Source of the DNA: Selaginella moellendorffii
Lineage: Eukaryota > Streptophyta > Lycopodiopsida > Selaginellales > Selaginellaceae
Length of the DNA: 64,000 nucleotides
NCBI RefSeq assembly: GCF_000143415.4
Contig: NW_003314299.1
Coordinates: forward strand, 53,501-117,500
Direction of reading: 5' to 3'
A program made the translations under genes and the position numbers. The notes beneath the pieces were generated by a model. That model was not told the DNA's origin. It worked only from the letters and a program-made list of their open reading frames with translations, and did not search any database. How positions within the stretch are numbered: the first letter of the stretch is position 1; each line of letters opens with the position of its first letter. Of this stretch, positions 1 through 10,410 are shown in pieces.

Positions 1-1123
1 TGCTGACTACTCGGCCGATTTCTTTGGGCGACCAGCGTTCCTGACAGTCTCTGGCCAGCTCCAAGCTGAGACGTACGCTTGCGCTCTTAGCAACGTTTAC
101 ACTTTCGGCCCGACGTTTCGAGCGGAGCAGTCTCATACATCCCGGCATTTGGCAGAGTTTCTGATGGTGGAACCGGAGCTTGCATTTGCGGAGCTCAAGG
201 TTAGAGGTTTCTCGTTTTGGAAACTTGATCCCATGAATTAAATTTGTGGTGGCAGGATGATATGGACTGTGCGGAAGACTACGTGAAATTCATGTGCCAG
301 TGGTTACTGGATCGCTGCTACGATGATATCAAGCTTATGGACGACAAGCTCACTGAGAGCGGTGCCTTGGAGCGGCTCCAGAACGTTGTCAGTGCTCCGT
401 TCGCGAGGATAACTTACACACAAGCAATCGAGATGCTAAAGGAGGTTCGTGATTCTCTGGTTTTCCTTTGCGTGATCTTTCTTACGCTGTACCTTCTTCT
501 TGTAGGTGAAAGACTTTACCTTCGACACTCCAGTGGAATGGGGAATGGATTTAGCATCCGAGCACGAAAGGTATGTTAGAGAGAAAACAAAATCGATCTT
601 TTTTTTTATGATCTTTCACTTCAGGTATCTCGCAGAGCAGCTCTTCCAAAAGCCCGTCTTTGTATACGACTATCCAAAGGCGATCAAGGCGTTCTACATG
701 CGAGTTAATGACGATGGCCAGACCGTGGCAGCCATGGACATGCTCGTGCCAAAGGTGAGAAGCTTTCTTTCACAGGAGAAGCATAGCCAAAGTGATTGAA
801 AATCGCGTTTTTCCAGGTCGGCGAGCTTGTGGGAGGGAGCCAGAGAGAGGAGAGATACGAGGTGCTCGTCCAAAGGTATGGCGGATTTGAGATTTTCGCA
901 AGAGCCCTGCGGTAAAATGGTGTGTTCTTGATCTTGCAGGCTAGAAGAACTAGAGCTGCCACTGGATTCATACGAGTGGTACTTGGATTTGCGACGCTAT
1001 GGAAGCGTGAAGCACTCGGGATTTGGGCTGGGATTCGAGAGGATGCTCCTCTTCGTCACAGGACTAGAGAACATCAGGGATGTGATACCATTTCCCAGAT
1101 CTACTGGCAAGGCCGAGTTATAA
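1..1123 (+). CDS. Asparaginyl-tRNA synthetase, 3' part of gene
   Basis: Class II aminoacyl-tRNA synthetase that charges tRNA-Asn with asparagine. The gene enters from the left edge, so the N-terminal anticodon-binding part is missing. Exons read in frame: 2-199, 256-444, 506-570, 625-754, 817-875 and 940-1123 (TAA), all with GT-AG introns of 56-64 bp. Visible hallmarks are the motif 2 region ([15 protein letters not shown]), the AsnRS segment [13 protein letters not shown], the block [12 protein letters not shown], and motif 3 with the ATP-binding arginine ([10 protein letters not shown]), ending [14 protein letters not shown]. The length and motifs fit the catalytic domain of plant AsnRS. 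Whether it serves cytosol or organelles cannot be told without the N-terminus. Confidence 0.95.
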
Positions 1124-1229
1124 CAAGAGCTTGCATTTTTATAGTTCTTATAGTTACCGATGAATGGATAGCTCGCTCGAATAGATCACTCTCGTGGCGA
1201 TCTTCGCTTCTTTGGCTTCTTGATGGATG

Positions 1230-1535
1230 AATCTTCGCTGCCTCGATCGATGTCTCTCGGATCGCGCAAATGCCTGTGGAGGAAGACTAGGGTTTCTTCT
1301 TGTCAATGCTCTTGGCAAGGCGCGGGAGGGAATCGTCGATCGATAGGCGTCCTCGCTGGAAATATCCAGATCTCTCGCATCAGATCGGCCTCACAGAATG
1401 CATCGATGAGGATCTTCCCTGTTCGATGGATCGGAGGAAGAACACTAGGCTAGGGTTTCTTCTTGTCAATGCTCTTGGCGCGGCGCGCGAGGCAATCCTC
1501 GATCGATACGCGCTTCCTCGCTCGAAATATCCAGG
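1230..1535 (+). repeat. Imperfect tandem duplication spanning the PPR start codon
   Basis: Two related blocks, about 1230-1370 and 1395-1535, lie 163 bp apart. The best-conserved core (GGGTTTCTTCTTGTCAATGC) occurs at about 1290 and 1453 and carries an ATG in each copy (1306 and 1469). The second ATG starts the DYW-type PPR protein. Because 163 is not a multiple of three, the upstream ATG opens another frame that overlaps the PPR gene to about 2148. The rest of 1124-1468 is intergenic or 5' UTR and shows no other gene. Confidence 0.75.
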
Positions 1536-3595
1536 CTGCTGCCGCTCCACAGCCGGATCGTCCATCCGATCGCCTCGCCGGCCTCGCAGAATGCATCGCC
1601 CGGCTCGACGATCGCTCGCCGGATGTCAACCACATCATGCTCCCGGGCCTCCTCCAGAGCTGCGGCAAGATGCGCGCTCTCGACCAGGGCCGCAAGCTCC
1701 ACGCCTACCTCGCCAAGCACGGCCTCGATCGCGAGCTCGTCCTGGGGAACTTCCTCCTCGACATGTATGGCAAATGCGGCTGCGCGGCCGACGTCGTGGA
1801 TCTCTTCCACCGCATGCGCGACCGCAATCTCTTCTCCTGGACGGCGCTCATCGCCGCGCACGCGCACAGCAACGCCAAGAAGGCCGGCGCCGCGGCAGTG
1901 CTCGCGAACAGCCGCGAGGCGCTCAAGCTCTTCTCGCGGCTCCAGATGGAGGGGCTCAAGCCGGATCGCGTCGTCTTCGTGCACGTCCTCTCGGCGTGCT
2001 CGGATCCCTCGCTGGCGGCGCAGGGGCGGGCGATCCACCGGATGATCGTGGAGGAGACCGATCTAGCGAAGAACACGCTCGTCAACAACTCGGTGCTCAA
2101 CATGTACGCGCGATGTGGGCGAATGGATGCCGCCTGGCGGCATTTTGAGAGCCTGGAGGAGAAGAGAGACGCGGTGTCCTACACGACGATGATCAATGCC
2201 TGCGCTGGAAGTGGGCGATTCCGCGAGGTGCTCGAGGTCTTCTCGCGGATGGAGGCCGCCGGGATGGAGCCCAACAACATGTCGCTCGTCACGGTGCTCA
2301 GCGCCTTCGCGAAAGTTGGCAACCTCCACCTCGCCGCCAGGATCTTCGCGCGGACGGACAGGAGCTACATCTTCCCCTGGAACGCGATGATCGCGGCCTA
2401 CGTCCAGCACGGGGACAGCCGCCAGGCGATCCGGCTCTTCGACGAGCTCCTGGCGCGGAGGATCGAGCCCAACAGCGTGACGCTCATGGAAGTCCTGGAC
2501 GCCTGCGCGAGCCTGGCGGCGCTCAGGGACGGCAAGCGCGTCCACGCCATCGCCAGGGATCACGGAGTGGATTCGGAGGTGGCGGTGGCCACCGCGATCG
2601 TGGACATGTACTCCAAGTGTGGCTGCTTGGACGAGGCGGTGGAGGCGTTCGCTCGGATCGAGCGACACGACACCGTCTCCTGGACTGCGATGCTCGCGGC
2701 ATTTGCCCAGCACGGGCATATCGATCGAGCGCTGGCAACGTTCCAGAGAATGCAAGAGCAAGGCCACAAGCCCAACTACGTCACCTTCGTCCATCTCCTC
2801 AGCGCTTGCAGCCACAAGGGGCTCGTCGAGGAGGGCCGCAAGTACTTCGATCTCATGACCGCGCGCTATGGCATCGCTCCAGACGCCCAGCACTACGCGT
2901 GCATGGTGGATCTCCTGGGACGCGCCGGCTACCTCGACGAGGCGGAGGACTTTCTCAACAGGATGCCGGGAGCTCCACACGCCGCGGTGCTCAAATCGCT
3001 ACTCTCGGCGTGCCGGAGCTACAAGGACGTGGACCGCGGCGAGAGGATCGCCAAGAGGATGCTCGAGAGTTTCTGGGACGAGTCCATGCCTTACGTGGTG
3101 CTGGCGAGCATCTACCGCGCGGCCGGGAAGTGGGAGGAGGCGGCCAGGATCCGGAGCCTCATGGTGGAGCGCGGCGTGAGGAAGGATCCGGGGCGCAGCG
3201 CGATCGAGGTGGAGGGGAGGGTCTTCGAGTTCGTGGCCGGGGACATGAGCCACGTCCAGATGAATCCCATCCGGGCCAAGCTCCAGGAGCTGAGCAGCGC
3301 GATGAAGGAGGCCGGTTATGTTCCAGACACCTCGCTCGTTCTCCACGACGTTGCCGAGGAGGAGAAGGAGCAAGTTCTTCTCTGGCATAGCGAGAAGCTG
3401 GCGGTGGCGTTTGGGCTGCTCAACACCCCGGCCGGGAGCCCGATCAGAGTGATCAAGAACCTCCGGGTTTGCAAGGACTGCCACGACGCCGCCAAGCTCA
3501 TCTCGGCGATCGAGCAGCGGCGGATCGTGTTCCGGGACTTGAGCCGGTTCCACCACTTTGAGAACGGGGTGTGTTCCTGCGGGGATTACTGGTAG
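1469..3595 (+). CDS. PLS-class PPR protein with E and DYW deaminase domains
   Basis: Intronless, 708 residues. Likely a C-to-U RNA editing factor in mitochondria or plastids. An arginine-rich N-terminus (MLLARRARQSSIDTRFLAR) looks like an organelle presequence. It is followed by PPR repeats from about residue 50 to 500 (for example LGNFLLDMYGKCG and WTAMLAAFAQHGHIDRA), then an E region and the PG box (KDPGRSAIEV, near residue 570). The DYW domain has the deaminase signature HSEKLA (the H and catalytic E of HxE), CKDC for zinc, and ends in HHFENGVCSCGDYW, so all zinc ligands and the catalytic glutamate are present. Start chosen at ATG 1469; the preceding in-frame TTG is not a plausible plant start. 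The stop lies 66 bp from the stop of the convergent trihelix gene. Confidence 0.95.
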   Translation: MLLARRARQSSIDTRFLARNIQAAAAPQPDRPSDRLAGLAECIARLDDRSPDVNHIMLPGLLQSCGKMRALDQGRKLHAYLAKHGLDRELVLGNFLLDMYGKCGCAADVVDLFHRMRDRNLFSWTALIAAHAHSNAKKAGAAAVLANSREALKLFSRLQMEGLKPDRVVFVHVLSACSDPSLAAQGRAIHRMIVEETDLAKNTLVNNSVLNMYARCGRMDAAWRHFESLEEKRDAVSYTTMINACAGSGRFREVLEVFSRMEAAGMEPNNMSLVTVLSAFAKVGNLHLAARIFARTDRSYIFPWNAMIAAYVQHGDSRQAIRLFDELLARRIEPNSVTLMEVLDACASLAALRDGKRVHAIARDHGVDSEVAVATAIVDMYSKCGCLDEAVEAFARIERHDTVSWTAMLAAFAQHGHIDRALATFQRMQEQGHKPNYVTFVHLLSACSHKGLVEEGRKYFDLMTARYGIAPDAQHYACMVDLLGRAGYLDEAEDFLNRMPGAPHAAVLKSLLSACRSYKDVDRGERIAKRMLESFWDESMPYVVLASIYRAAGKWEEAARIRSLMVERGVRKDPGRSAIEVEGRVFEFVAGDMSHVQMNPIRAKLQELSSAMKEAGYVPDTSLVLHDVAEEEKEQVLLWHSEKLAVAFGLLNTPAGSPIRVIKNLRVCKDCHDAAKLISAIEQRRIVFRDLSRFHHFENGVCSCGDYW

Positions 3596-3660
3596 AACAC
3601 AGTGAGAGCCTGGTCGAGAAGATTCAAAGGAGCGAAGCATTACGAGTTTATAAGAACCTG

Positions 3661-4934
3661 TCAAGCGCCCAAGAGGCCGGCTCGCTGGTAAACGCACAGG
3701 GGGTGGAGCTCGTGGAGAAACTCCACGTCTTGGAAGCCGCCTACTTGCCTCACGCCCGTCCATCCACGCCGAGCTAGGAAGTCCTTGAAGTTGTCCTCCG
3801 TGAAGAGCGTCTTGTCCTCGGTGGCTCCCGTGAGACGATCGGACTCGTCGTAGAGGCAGACTTTGATCGTCACGCCTGGAAGAGCATTGTCATGGAGAAG
3901 ATCATCGCGAATGATGATAGCTACCTTCGTCCAGGTTGAGAATGTAGCTTCCCAATGGCATGTCGCGATCGATGCTCCACACGACGCCGTCTTCGTCCTC
4001 GAGCCAGAACGCTCGTTTGGTTCTCAGCCGGAAAGCAGCCTTGATCGCCTCTCGGATTGAATCCGGCGAGCCATCGATCCCTACGCGCCTCGTCACGCTG
4101 TTGTATCGGATAGTTATGATCTTTCCAGCGGGCAACGAGCTGCGCTGTGCTCCTCCCGCTACGTAGAGCTTTCCAAGAGTTAGAAGAAGAAAAGAATCAA
4201 ACAAGAAAACGCAAACCTTCTTTCCAGTTCCAGCCGTTTGCTACAGCGAGATCGTTGGAGGAACTGAGATGGTGATTTGCTTCGCTCTCCAGCCTGCTCT
4301 CCAGATTGAACTGGTTTCGCGAAGTAGTAGTGACTGAGAAAGAGAGAAAGAAAAGATCTAGAGATCAAACAAGCGAGGGAACTTCCATACAATCCAAAGA
4401 GAAAGTACCTTTGGGAGAAGTATCCAGTTTGCTGGGACTCTTGTATGGATTTAGCCGGGCTCTCTCGGACAGAAGATCTTCCAGTTCTTTGAAGCAGCCA
4501 ACCTTGTTAGCACTGCCACCTCCACCATTCTTGTCGTGGTGCCTCGCCTTCTTGTACTCCTTGAGCAAATTCCTCCACTTGTCGATACACATTGTGGGCG
4601 ACCTGTCGAATCCCCGCTCCTTCATCTTGCTCGAGATGAGATCCCACAGGTGCTTGTTGGATTTGCTCGTGTTGAACAAGCTGTCCATCTCCCGGCGATG
4701 CGCAATGAGAGCTCGGATCTCCTCCTGGGCCCAAGTCTCGGCTCTCTTCTTTGGGGCCTTGACGTCGTGATCGTCGCACAGATCGCCGGAGCCCAGCATC
4801 AATCCCTGCTGCTGCTGGTGCTGCTGTGGAGAATTCGATCTACGCGTGGCTGCTATCGTCGGTATCGATGGAGCCGGAGCCGCCTCAACGATTTCGGACA
4901 CAGGCCCTCCTCCATTGGCCACACAATCAATCAT
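3661..4934 (-). CDS. GT-1-like trihelix transcription factor
   Basis: Nuclear DNA-binding protein of 363 residues from four exons: 4934-4409, 4333-4217, 4158-3925 and 3875-3661. All introns split a codon after its first base, and all joins are in frame. The N-terminal half carries the trihelix domain: [17 protein letters not shown], then [14 protein letters not shown], then [15 protein letters not shown]. The C-terminal half has the conserved GT-1 block ([40 protein letters not shown], then [11 protein letters not shown] and [15 protein letters not shown]). That C-terminal similarity places it with GT-1/GT-4 rather than GT-2 factors. GT-1 proteins bind GT elements in light-responsive promoters. 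It lies divergent to psaL, a light-regulated gene, but a regulatory link is only a guess. Confidence 0.9.
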
Positions 4935-5470
4935 CCTCTCGCCTTGGAAGATTCGCGAGGAAATATCAAGAATCCCCTTCCCTGGAGCAAAATGGAGAGA
5001 CTCCTACCTCCCCGGATCCATCAGCTCCATCCCTGGATGCCCAGAATGCGACCAACGAGGCGGTAACGGCAGCGGCGATCCCTGCGAGAGCAATCCATCG
5101 CTGGATCGGACGAGCAGCGGAGATGCAGATCCATGGCGATCCAAGAACAACGCAGCCGCAGCGTGGAGATCGATCACACTCATCACAGGAAATAGAAGGG
5201 TTAAAAGAAACGAAATGCCGAAGGATATTCCGTCTGTTCCAACTTAAAAATACAGAATATCCTTTGACGGCAGGAGGATATTTATGTTTCATTAGGGCTC
5301 CGTTAATTACACAGAATATCCTTAAGCCCTTTAAGCATATTCCCCCGCCAGCGTGGCGGGCTAGAAGCCAATAGGAGCTCGTCTCCTATCCCCGCCTTAT
5401 CTCACAGCATTCTATCACAACTTAATCGCAGCCTCTTCTTCTCACCGAGAGTTTTGCTCGAGGATCCGCC
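4935..5470. promoter_or_regulatory. Divergent intergenic region between trihelix factor and psaL
   Basis: This 536-bp region must hold both 5' UTRs and promoters. Four copies of a GGATATT/AATATCC motif lie at about 5223, 5255, 5275 and 5313, and CTTATC (the reverse of GATAAG, an I-box) lies near 5396, about 75 bp upstream of the psaL ATG. I-box and GATA-type elements are known in light-regulated nuclear photosynthesis genes, so the assignment to psaL is reasonable but untested. No reading frame here resembles a protein. Confidence 0.45.
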
Positions 5471-6213
5471 ATGGCAGCAGCAGCTATGGTGAAAGTTGGA
5501 GCAGCATCGAGCCCGGCAATCGCCCCGCCAAAGTTCTCGCGGCGAGCTCCATCGCCCACTAAGTCAGCCTTCCTGGCGAATCTCAAGCCGCCGGTTGGTC
5601 TCTTCGGCAGTGGCAAATGCAGGAGAAGCGCTCTCGTCGTTCGAGCAGCCAGTGACAAGGTAGAAAACTTTCCCTGGATCATCCTTGCGTTGTGTCGATC
5701 TGATCTCTCTTCCATCTTCCTGTTCTCCAGTACCAAGTGATCGAGCCTCTAAACGGAGATCCCTTCGTTGGCGGACTGGAAACTCCCGTCACTTCCAGTC
5801 CCCTCATCGCCTGGTACTTATCCAACCTTCCAGCCTACAGAACTTCCGTGAGCCCGCTGCTACGAGGCATAGAGGTCGGCCTTGCTCACGGCTTCTTCCT
5901 CGTCGGTCCCTTTGTAAAAACCGGGCCTCTTCGCAACAGTGAAGTTGCCGGAGAGGCTGGCGCGCTCGCGGCAGCCGGGCTCGTTGCCATCCTCTCGGTC
6001 TGCCTCACCATCTACGGCATTGCAACGTTTAAGGAGGGAGCAGCATCAACAGCACCAACGCTTACACTGACCGGACGTAAGAAGGAGGCTGATAAGCTCC
6101 AGACCGCCGAGGGATGGGCCAGCTTTTCCGGGGGCTGGTTCTTTGGAGGTCTCTCCGGCGTTGCATGGGCTTACATCTGCTTGTACGTGTTCAAGATCCC
6201 CTACCCGGTGTAA
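5471..6213 (+). CDS. psaL: Photosystem I reaction centre subunit XI (PsaL), nuclear-encoded precursor
   Basis: 223-residue precursor from two exons, 5471-5659 and 5731-6213, with a 71-bp intron. The first 55-60 residues are rich in Ala, Ser, Pro, Arg and Lys and lack acidic residues, as in a chloroplast transit peptide. The mature part follows the PsaL pattern: [19 protein letters not shown], then [35 protein letters not shown], a hydrophobic segment [20 protein letters not shown], and a second one in [19 protein letters not shown] near the C-terminus. PsaL is a thylakoid membrane subunit needed for docking of light-harvesting complexes (state transitions) and, in cyanobacteria, for PSI trimers. 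The start ATG has a good plant context (GCCATGGC). Confidence 0.97.
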
Positions 6214-6358
6214 AAACTTGTCCTTTCAAACATCTTGCGCTTCATGGATTCACTCTCTTTCGTTCCGGAATCCTTGGAGACCTGTACAGGGAAACTGAAG
6301 CAACGTTTCCCACTGATCAGGTGATGTGCATTTGGAAAAAAAAACAAGAGATACCTGA

Positions 6359-8634
6359 TTATTGTAGCATATCGTGTTTCTCGAAGAACTTGAGAATCGC
6401 AGGGAACACCTCCGTTTTTGCCTGTAGAGGAACTTTAGAGAACAAAATCCCTTACTGATAGTGCTGCCGTTTACCGTTCGAGAGACGAGCAGATCATAGT
6501 GACCATAATGCCGATTATGCCGCCCTCCAAATACCTCGTATTTACCTCGTTCCGTAGGTAAAGTGCATACAGTATCTAGAAGAATGCGAACCTGTCATGC
6601 CAGTTCAAAGAAAATCCAGAGTACGTTACCGATAACAGCCGAGGGAGGGCAAACCAGATCCGCATCCCCAGCAATTGCGTAAACTGGGACTTCGGACTTC
6701 GATAACAAGTCTTTGTACATAACATTTCCATCGCGACTCTTAAGACCACCGCGTTGAAAAGCTGTTCTTAGCTGCAAAAGAAGCTTTGCAGGAACCGTGC
6801 CTGAAAGGAAACCATCATCAGCGACAGAATTTGAAATGCGCACGCACTTACAAAAATTATTGTAAACCAGTTTTTTGTAGAGGTCCGGATCCATCATTCC
6901 GCTAGCAGAAACATTATATCCAAGCCATGCCAGTGCATACGGAGGTCGACACACTAGAGGATACACTGCCTGCATTATGGCTCCAAGAGGCACAACTGGG
7001 ACGTTAAGCACTTGCGCTGGATCAGCCTGCACATCGGAAAACCAGAAAGAACAAGGAAAAACCTTAGCAAAAGAGTTGTGACAACCTTGTCTTACCAACG
7101 GCAGAAGCATGTGCAGCGAGGAGTTCGAAGCACTGTAGTCGAGCGATGAAGCTAAAGTGACCGCTGCAGCGATGCCAGAATCCTTTCCTGGGAAGAACTA
7201 CATATTCAAACGATGTCCTACAATTCAAACTCCATACCTTTACTCGCCAAGAGTGCATAGAGAATTATGCCTCCCATGGAATGCCCAACTCCAAGCAGCT
7301 TTCCATCCTTCGGATTACATTTGTTTCGGACGTACTCGATCTGCAAAAATCCGGAGTCATGACGTAGTCAATCAAACAGCTTCCTACCGCAGCTGGGACG
7401 TCTTCTTCGAGGTAGTGATCAAAGTCCCAATCATACTTCACAATAAGGTCCAGGAACTTTTGAAACTCGTCCACTGTTGAAGTGAGCCGCGACTGTAAGT
7501 CTCTCACGCGAGAAACTGAGACCTGTGTCTCCTCCAGAAGTCTAGTGAGCCTGTTACTTAGATCGATGAGCTGAGAAGTAAATGCCGCATTCTTCCTTTC
7601 CTCCAACAGTTTCACCAGCCTATCCTTTATCTCCTGATATCGGTGCGAGAGTTGAGCATCCTCTAAAATGGAAGATAGCTGCTCTGCAAGTCGCGCCGAG
7701 AGAACACGCGATTGCCCTTCATTCACTACCGCTCGTAGCTTTTCCGCAAGCTCCACAACGGTGCTAGATAGCTGCGATGCCGTCTTTGTGATCTCCCAAG
7801 AAGAACTTGACTCTTCGCTAGTGCCAGTTACGCCACCATTTTCTTTCTTGCCTCGTGCTTTCTCCTCCTCCTTTATCGTCGCAGCAACAGCCTCTATCTC
7901 TGGCTCGAGCTTACTCACAGAGGAAGCTAATTGTTCCACGTCTTGCAAGTTGAAAACCTCCGCCCCTTCAGTGCTTCGTGTGTATGTAGCTACTTTGTTG
8001 GGATCACTAGTCTTGAGTTGTTCTTCCTCTTCTTCGTTTTTACTCAACCCGGCAGCTCTCATTTCCAAGATCCACGTATCGAAACCATTGGAACTCATGT
8101 AACGAGCAAAAGAAACCTGTGTAGCAAATTGGTGAGAAGAACGATCGATCAGAACTGGAAGTTCACTCACGCTGGGGTCTAGATCGAATCCAAGCGCGTT
8201 TGTTGCGACACCAGACAGAAGCAAAAGCGGGTGATTCCTCGCGGGCGCCTGCGAGAAAAAGAGAAACAAAGAAAAAGCTACCGCTCGATTCTTCCAGGTA
8301 AAATTTGGAGGCTTACCGATCGAACAGGGAGATATCTCCACAATGCGAGCTTCCACTTGCCACCGGCCACACTGACGTAGTGAAGCTCGTCCCCTGTGCA
8401 CGTATCGGGCTTCTCCTTCAAGAATTCCACCTCTTCCGGCGAGGTAACCTTCCCATCGCTCTCTTTCACCGCTCCATCGCTCTGGCTGCACTGTGCCGAG
8501 CTCGAATTCTTAGTCGGTGACGCAAAGAATCGCAATCCCTCCGCCGCCCGAGCGCGCGCAGCGATCGAGAGCGCTGGTAGGCTCCTTGGTCGCAGAGCGA
8601 TCGCAGCCCCGGAGAATCGCAGCATCATTCCCAA
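6359..8634 (-). CDS. Alpha/beta hydrolase with long helical insert, organelle-directed
   Basis: 609 residues from nine exons: 8634-8317, 8248-8171, 8116-7388, 7340-7238, 7187-7096, 7026-6852, 6800-6630, 6575-6475 and 6421-6359. All joins are in frame; introns are 46-69 bp. The Arg/Ala-rich N-terminus suggests a plastid or mitochondrial presequence. The fold begins with LHYVSVAGGKWKLALWRYLP, HPLLLLSGVATNALGFDL and FDTWILEMRAAG. A Glu/Lys/Ser-rich, probably coiled-coil insert follows (about residues 160-350). The nucleophile is in GVGHSMGG (Ser about 396), the acid in AIAGDADLVCPP, and the histidine in HNRHYGHYDLLV. It resembles a plant family of uncharacterised alpha/beta hydrolases (Arabidopsis At1g15060/At1g73750 type, recalled from memory). 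The triad is complete, so it is probably catalytic; the substrate is unknown. Confidence 0.88.
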
Positions 8635-8920
8635 TGACCTAGAAATGTCCCAGCTCTTGAATCCCCCTGCTCTGTCAAAGCTCTAGAATCTCCCGTGATC
8701 GTTTATATAGGTAAGCCCTAAATGTAAATAGTAAATAGGTAAATAGGAAAAATGATGAGGTAATAAGATGAGGTAACTTTCACCTCGTTTGTCAGAATTT
8801 CTTTGTAAAAAACCATGTTCTGCAAAGAAAAGAATTTTCCAAGTGAGAAACAAAGGAAAGACGCACGCAGATATTAAACTCACAGTAAAAATCGATCCAT
8901 CAAACAAAACCATAGCGATG

Positions 8921-10410
8921 TTCTGCCAAAGCGAAGAACACGAGCGAAGTTAACGCGAGCTTTGCGAAGAACAAAGACGAGAGCTCGGAGCTTACAGTGT
9001 AAATGGCCAGCTTCGATCAATCCAAGCTCCACATCCTGCGAGGCCGTCCACCCCGGCTCATACGCTTCGAGGAACGCTTGCTTGGCCTTGTTTGGAAGAT
9101 CGTGAGGATGAACCAGCGGCACGCCGCGCGGCCATCCCAGCTCCGCGCGGAGGCTGGAGCACGGACTGTCCAGCGTCGTGAGATGGTTCTCCTCGCAGTC
9201 CTTGAGGTTGCAGAACCGGATCTTCAAGTTCTTCCCCTCGGCAATCTCCTGGACCCTCTCCTTGAGCACCCTCTGCGCTTCCAGCCTCAAGCGCTTCGAT
9301 GGCGCCAGCGGCTTGCCCCGAGAAACCTGCTTTCTTCTCTTGAGCGACTTCATCGGACCTGGAAAGACAAAGATCAAAGAGCGTTCTTTCTCCCAGCTCG
9401 AGAAAAGAAGAACCTTCTTGCTGCGACGGAAACGAGAAGGCCTGCCGCATGCCGATAAGCTGGTCGATGGAGTGCGAGCGCTGCATGAAGTCGTGCACCG
9501 TGACGGACTGCTGGAACGGGCTGGATCCGGCGACTCCTCCCGACGTCGTCAAGCAGTGGAGCAATCCCGTGGCCTTGGGCATGAGCTTGAAAGCCGTGGA
9601 GCACCTCCCATACAAGTGCATATGTGATGAAGAACTCCCGGCCTCGGTCCGGAAGAACGCTGGAGTTACGTGACCCCCGGTGGCCTGGTACAGCGAGAGT
9701 CCGCAGAACAAAACCACGTCCTGGGGGCCGAGACCACCGTCGGCTAAGTGCCACCGCCCATGCATGTCACGAATCTCCAGCCCGTGCTTGTCCGACTTCA
9801 TCAGCGTCACCAATCCTTTATCGGCGTTCTGGTCGTGTCCGTCGTAGATGGTCGCCAGATCCATGGCTCCCGGGTGCTGCAAGCCGGGCCTTCCATGGCA
9901 GGACACCGAGAGAACCGAGCTGGAGACCTCTCCGTTCTTGAGAGGGATGTTGTCTAGGAACTCCGTGAAGGAGAAGCTCCGGAGCTCCAGAACCCAAGCT
10001 ATGGCCTCGAGGATGTGCCGCGAGGCCGTGCCGAGGGTGACGAAGAGCTCCGGAAGTCCTGTGGGTGGAAGCTCGGCGGTGGAGTCCGGCGTCCCTGGGC
10101 GATAGTCGAAAACTTCTTTGGCGAAGTGTGGATCCGAGTAGTAGCCGGCTGTGCGGTGCCAGTTCTGTGAATCCTCCGTGTGGATCGTCTCTGGCCCCGG
10201 CGGAGGGCGCTGGTGGAAGAACATCCGGGCGGAGTCGAGCACGCATCGCAGGAGCGTGCCGTCGCTGGCCGAGAGCTGGATCACCGCGAAGCTATATTTC
10301 TGGAGAGACTGGAAGAGCAGCACCGCGGCCTGCTTGTAGCAATCGCTCGCCAGGCCGTCCGAGGGGACTAGATCGGCGAGGCGGACGCGAGGAACCGGAC
10401 CCGCCGCCAT
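8921..10410 (-). CDS. 2OG-Fe(II) oxygenase-fold protein, possibly degenerate active site
   Basis: Exon 1 is 10410-9414 and exon 2 is 9358-8996; the join is in frame. The first half (about residues 10-290) has the isopenicillin-N-synthase-like fold: a helical N-terminus, NADKGLVTLMKSDKHGLEIR, then GRWHLADGGLGPQDVVL, GGHVTPAFFR and RCSTAFKLM. The usual HxD iron motif reads Asn195-x-Asp197, while the distal His247 and the 2OG-binding Arg269 with Ser271 are present. The C-terminal part is basic and helical (SLKRRKQ, RLRLEAQRVLKERVQEIAEG) and ends with a conserved-looking WPRGVPLVHPHDLPNKAK segment. A splice 8995-8923 would create a TAA across the junction (453 residues). If it is retained, the frame runs on to 8880. 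Function unknown; family assignment fairly sure, activity doubtful. Confidence 0.7.

Noticed and set aside
1306-2148. A separate 280-residue protein gene
   Set aside because: It is the off-frame reading of the duplicated leader and the PPR gene (Pro/Arg-rich). Kept only as a possible upstream frame.
2063-2980. Long open frame on the minus strand (305 residues)
   Set aside because: Antisense shadow of the G+C-rich PPR gene; His/Arg/Val-rich without domain features.
4826-5374. Plus-strand frame upstream of psaL (182 residues)
   Set aside because: Overlaps the trihelix coding exon and the divergent promoter; no similarity to known proteins and low-complexity composition.
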